This document shows, one piece after another, positions 63,728 to 64,000 of a DNA stretch of 64,000 nt. The notes under the pieces are model-generated. The model worked only from the letters and a program-made list of their open reading frames with translations, ran no database searches and was not told the DNA's origin. The position numbers and the translations under genes are program-made. Numbering within the stretch: position 1 is the first letter of the stretch; each line of letters begins with the position of its first letter. This DNA is from Rhodanobacter sp. PCA2 (GTDB taxonomy: Bacteria; Pseudomonadota; Gammaproteobacteria; Xanthomonadales; Rhodanobacteraceae): the NCBI RefSeq assembly GCF_013620825.1, contig NZ_NJIC01000019.1, positions 46,296 through 110,295 of the forward strand. Reading direction: 5' to 3'.

Positions 63728-64000
63728 ATGAACCACATCTACCGACTTTGCTGGAACCGTACGCTGCGCGCCTGGGTGCCGGCTTCCGAACTGGCGAAGG
63801 GCAAGGGTGCCGGAACGGATCGCGGCCGTCCAGCTGCACGCCTGCCGCTGATGCTCAGCCTGCTGTCGGTGTCGCTGGGCATGAGCGGCCTCGCCTGGGC
63901 CGGCAACACGCCCACCGGCGGCCAGATCGTGAGCGGTTCGGGCCAGATCACGCAGTCCGGCAACGTCACCACCATCCGGCAGAACAGCCAGACCCTGTCG
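63728..64000 (+). CDS. Two-partner-secretion/filamentous-haemagglutinin-type adhesin, 5' part (runs off window)
   Basis: The first 91 codons are visible with no stop. They begin with an extended signal peptide (ESPR): MNHIYRLCWNRTLRAWVPAS and ELAKGKG, then a conventional hydrophobic signal (LPLMLSLLSVSLGMSGLAWA). The mature start, NTPTGGQIVSGSGQITQSGN and VTTIRQNSQTLS, is the haemagglutination-activity (TPS) domain opening of FhaB-like exoproteins, recognised by a TpsB outer-membrane partner. The protein is likely very large. It diverges from the receiver-AraC gene and may be its target. Confidence 0.85.
   Translation, partial: MNHIYRLCWNRTLRAWVPASELAKGKGAGTDRGRPAARLPLMLSLLSVSLGMSGLAWAGNTPTGGQIVSGSGQITQSGNVTTIRQNSQTLS

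Overview
High-GC chromosomal DNA of a gammaproteobacterium. The order rpfE-recJ-asnB-prfB-lysS, rne divergent from rluC, an RpfE-type gene and families typical of xanthomonads point to the Lysobacterales, most likely Rhodanobacteraceae (Rhodanobacter/Dyella-like). The assignment rests on gene content and order only; no rRNA or tRNA gene was recognised.

Region 1 (1-4737): the 3' end of an amidohydrolase, a secreted beta-propeller/amidohydrolase fusion, and proC. Region 2 (4738-12560): a tightly overlapping molybdenum operon, moaA-moaCB-moeA-moaD-moaE-mobA, then a small unknown gene and a WtpA/ModB/ModC-type oxyanion ABC transporter. It is preceded by a candidate molybdenum-cofactor riboswitch placed directly after a sigma70-type promoter. 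Region 3 (12561-23558): an assimilatory nitrate operon, narK-nirB-nirD-ferredoxin/NirB-like reductase-nasA-cysG-hemD-like, behind a sigma54-type promoter with an NtrC-like site. Region 4 (23559-35815): a respiratory nitrate reductase operon, fused narK1K2-narGHJI-peptidyl-prolyl isomerase, behind an FNR-like promoter, followed by a GacA/UvrY-type response regulator. Regions 2-4 form one 30-kb unit: cofactor synthesis and metal uptake feed two nitrate reductases, and cysG/hemD-like supply siroheme for NirB.

Region 5 (35816-50172): housekeeping genes: rne, rluC, a CPBP-like membrane protein, phhB, nfuA, two monoheme cytochromes c, a TraB-family protein, aguA-aguB (agmatine to putrescine), a lipoprotein and an ABC-F ATPase. 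Several dispersed palindromic repeats lie between them. Region 6 (50173-59082): rpfE-like, recJ (with an apparent in-frame palindromic insertion), a SpoIIAA-like gene, asnB behind an asparagine-rich leader peptide and terminator, prfB with its programmed +1 frameshift, a secreted 11-residue-repeat protein, and lysS. Region 7 (59083-64000): a hybrid two-component sensor, a convergent receiver-AraC regulator, and the 5' end of a large ESPR/TPS-type secreted adhesin that runs off the window.

The most interesting element is the leader upstream of asnB (53463-53680). A 39-residue ORF has seven Asn codons within ten, followed by mutually exclusive hairpins, the last being a terminator. This is the architecture of ribosome-mediated attenuation by asparagine supply.
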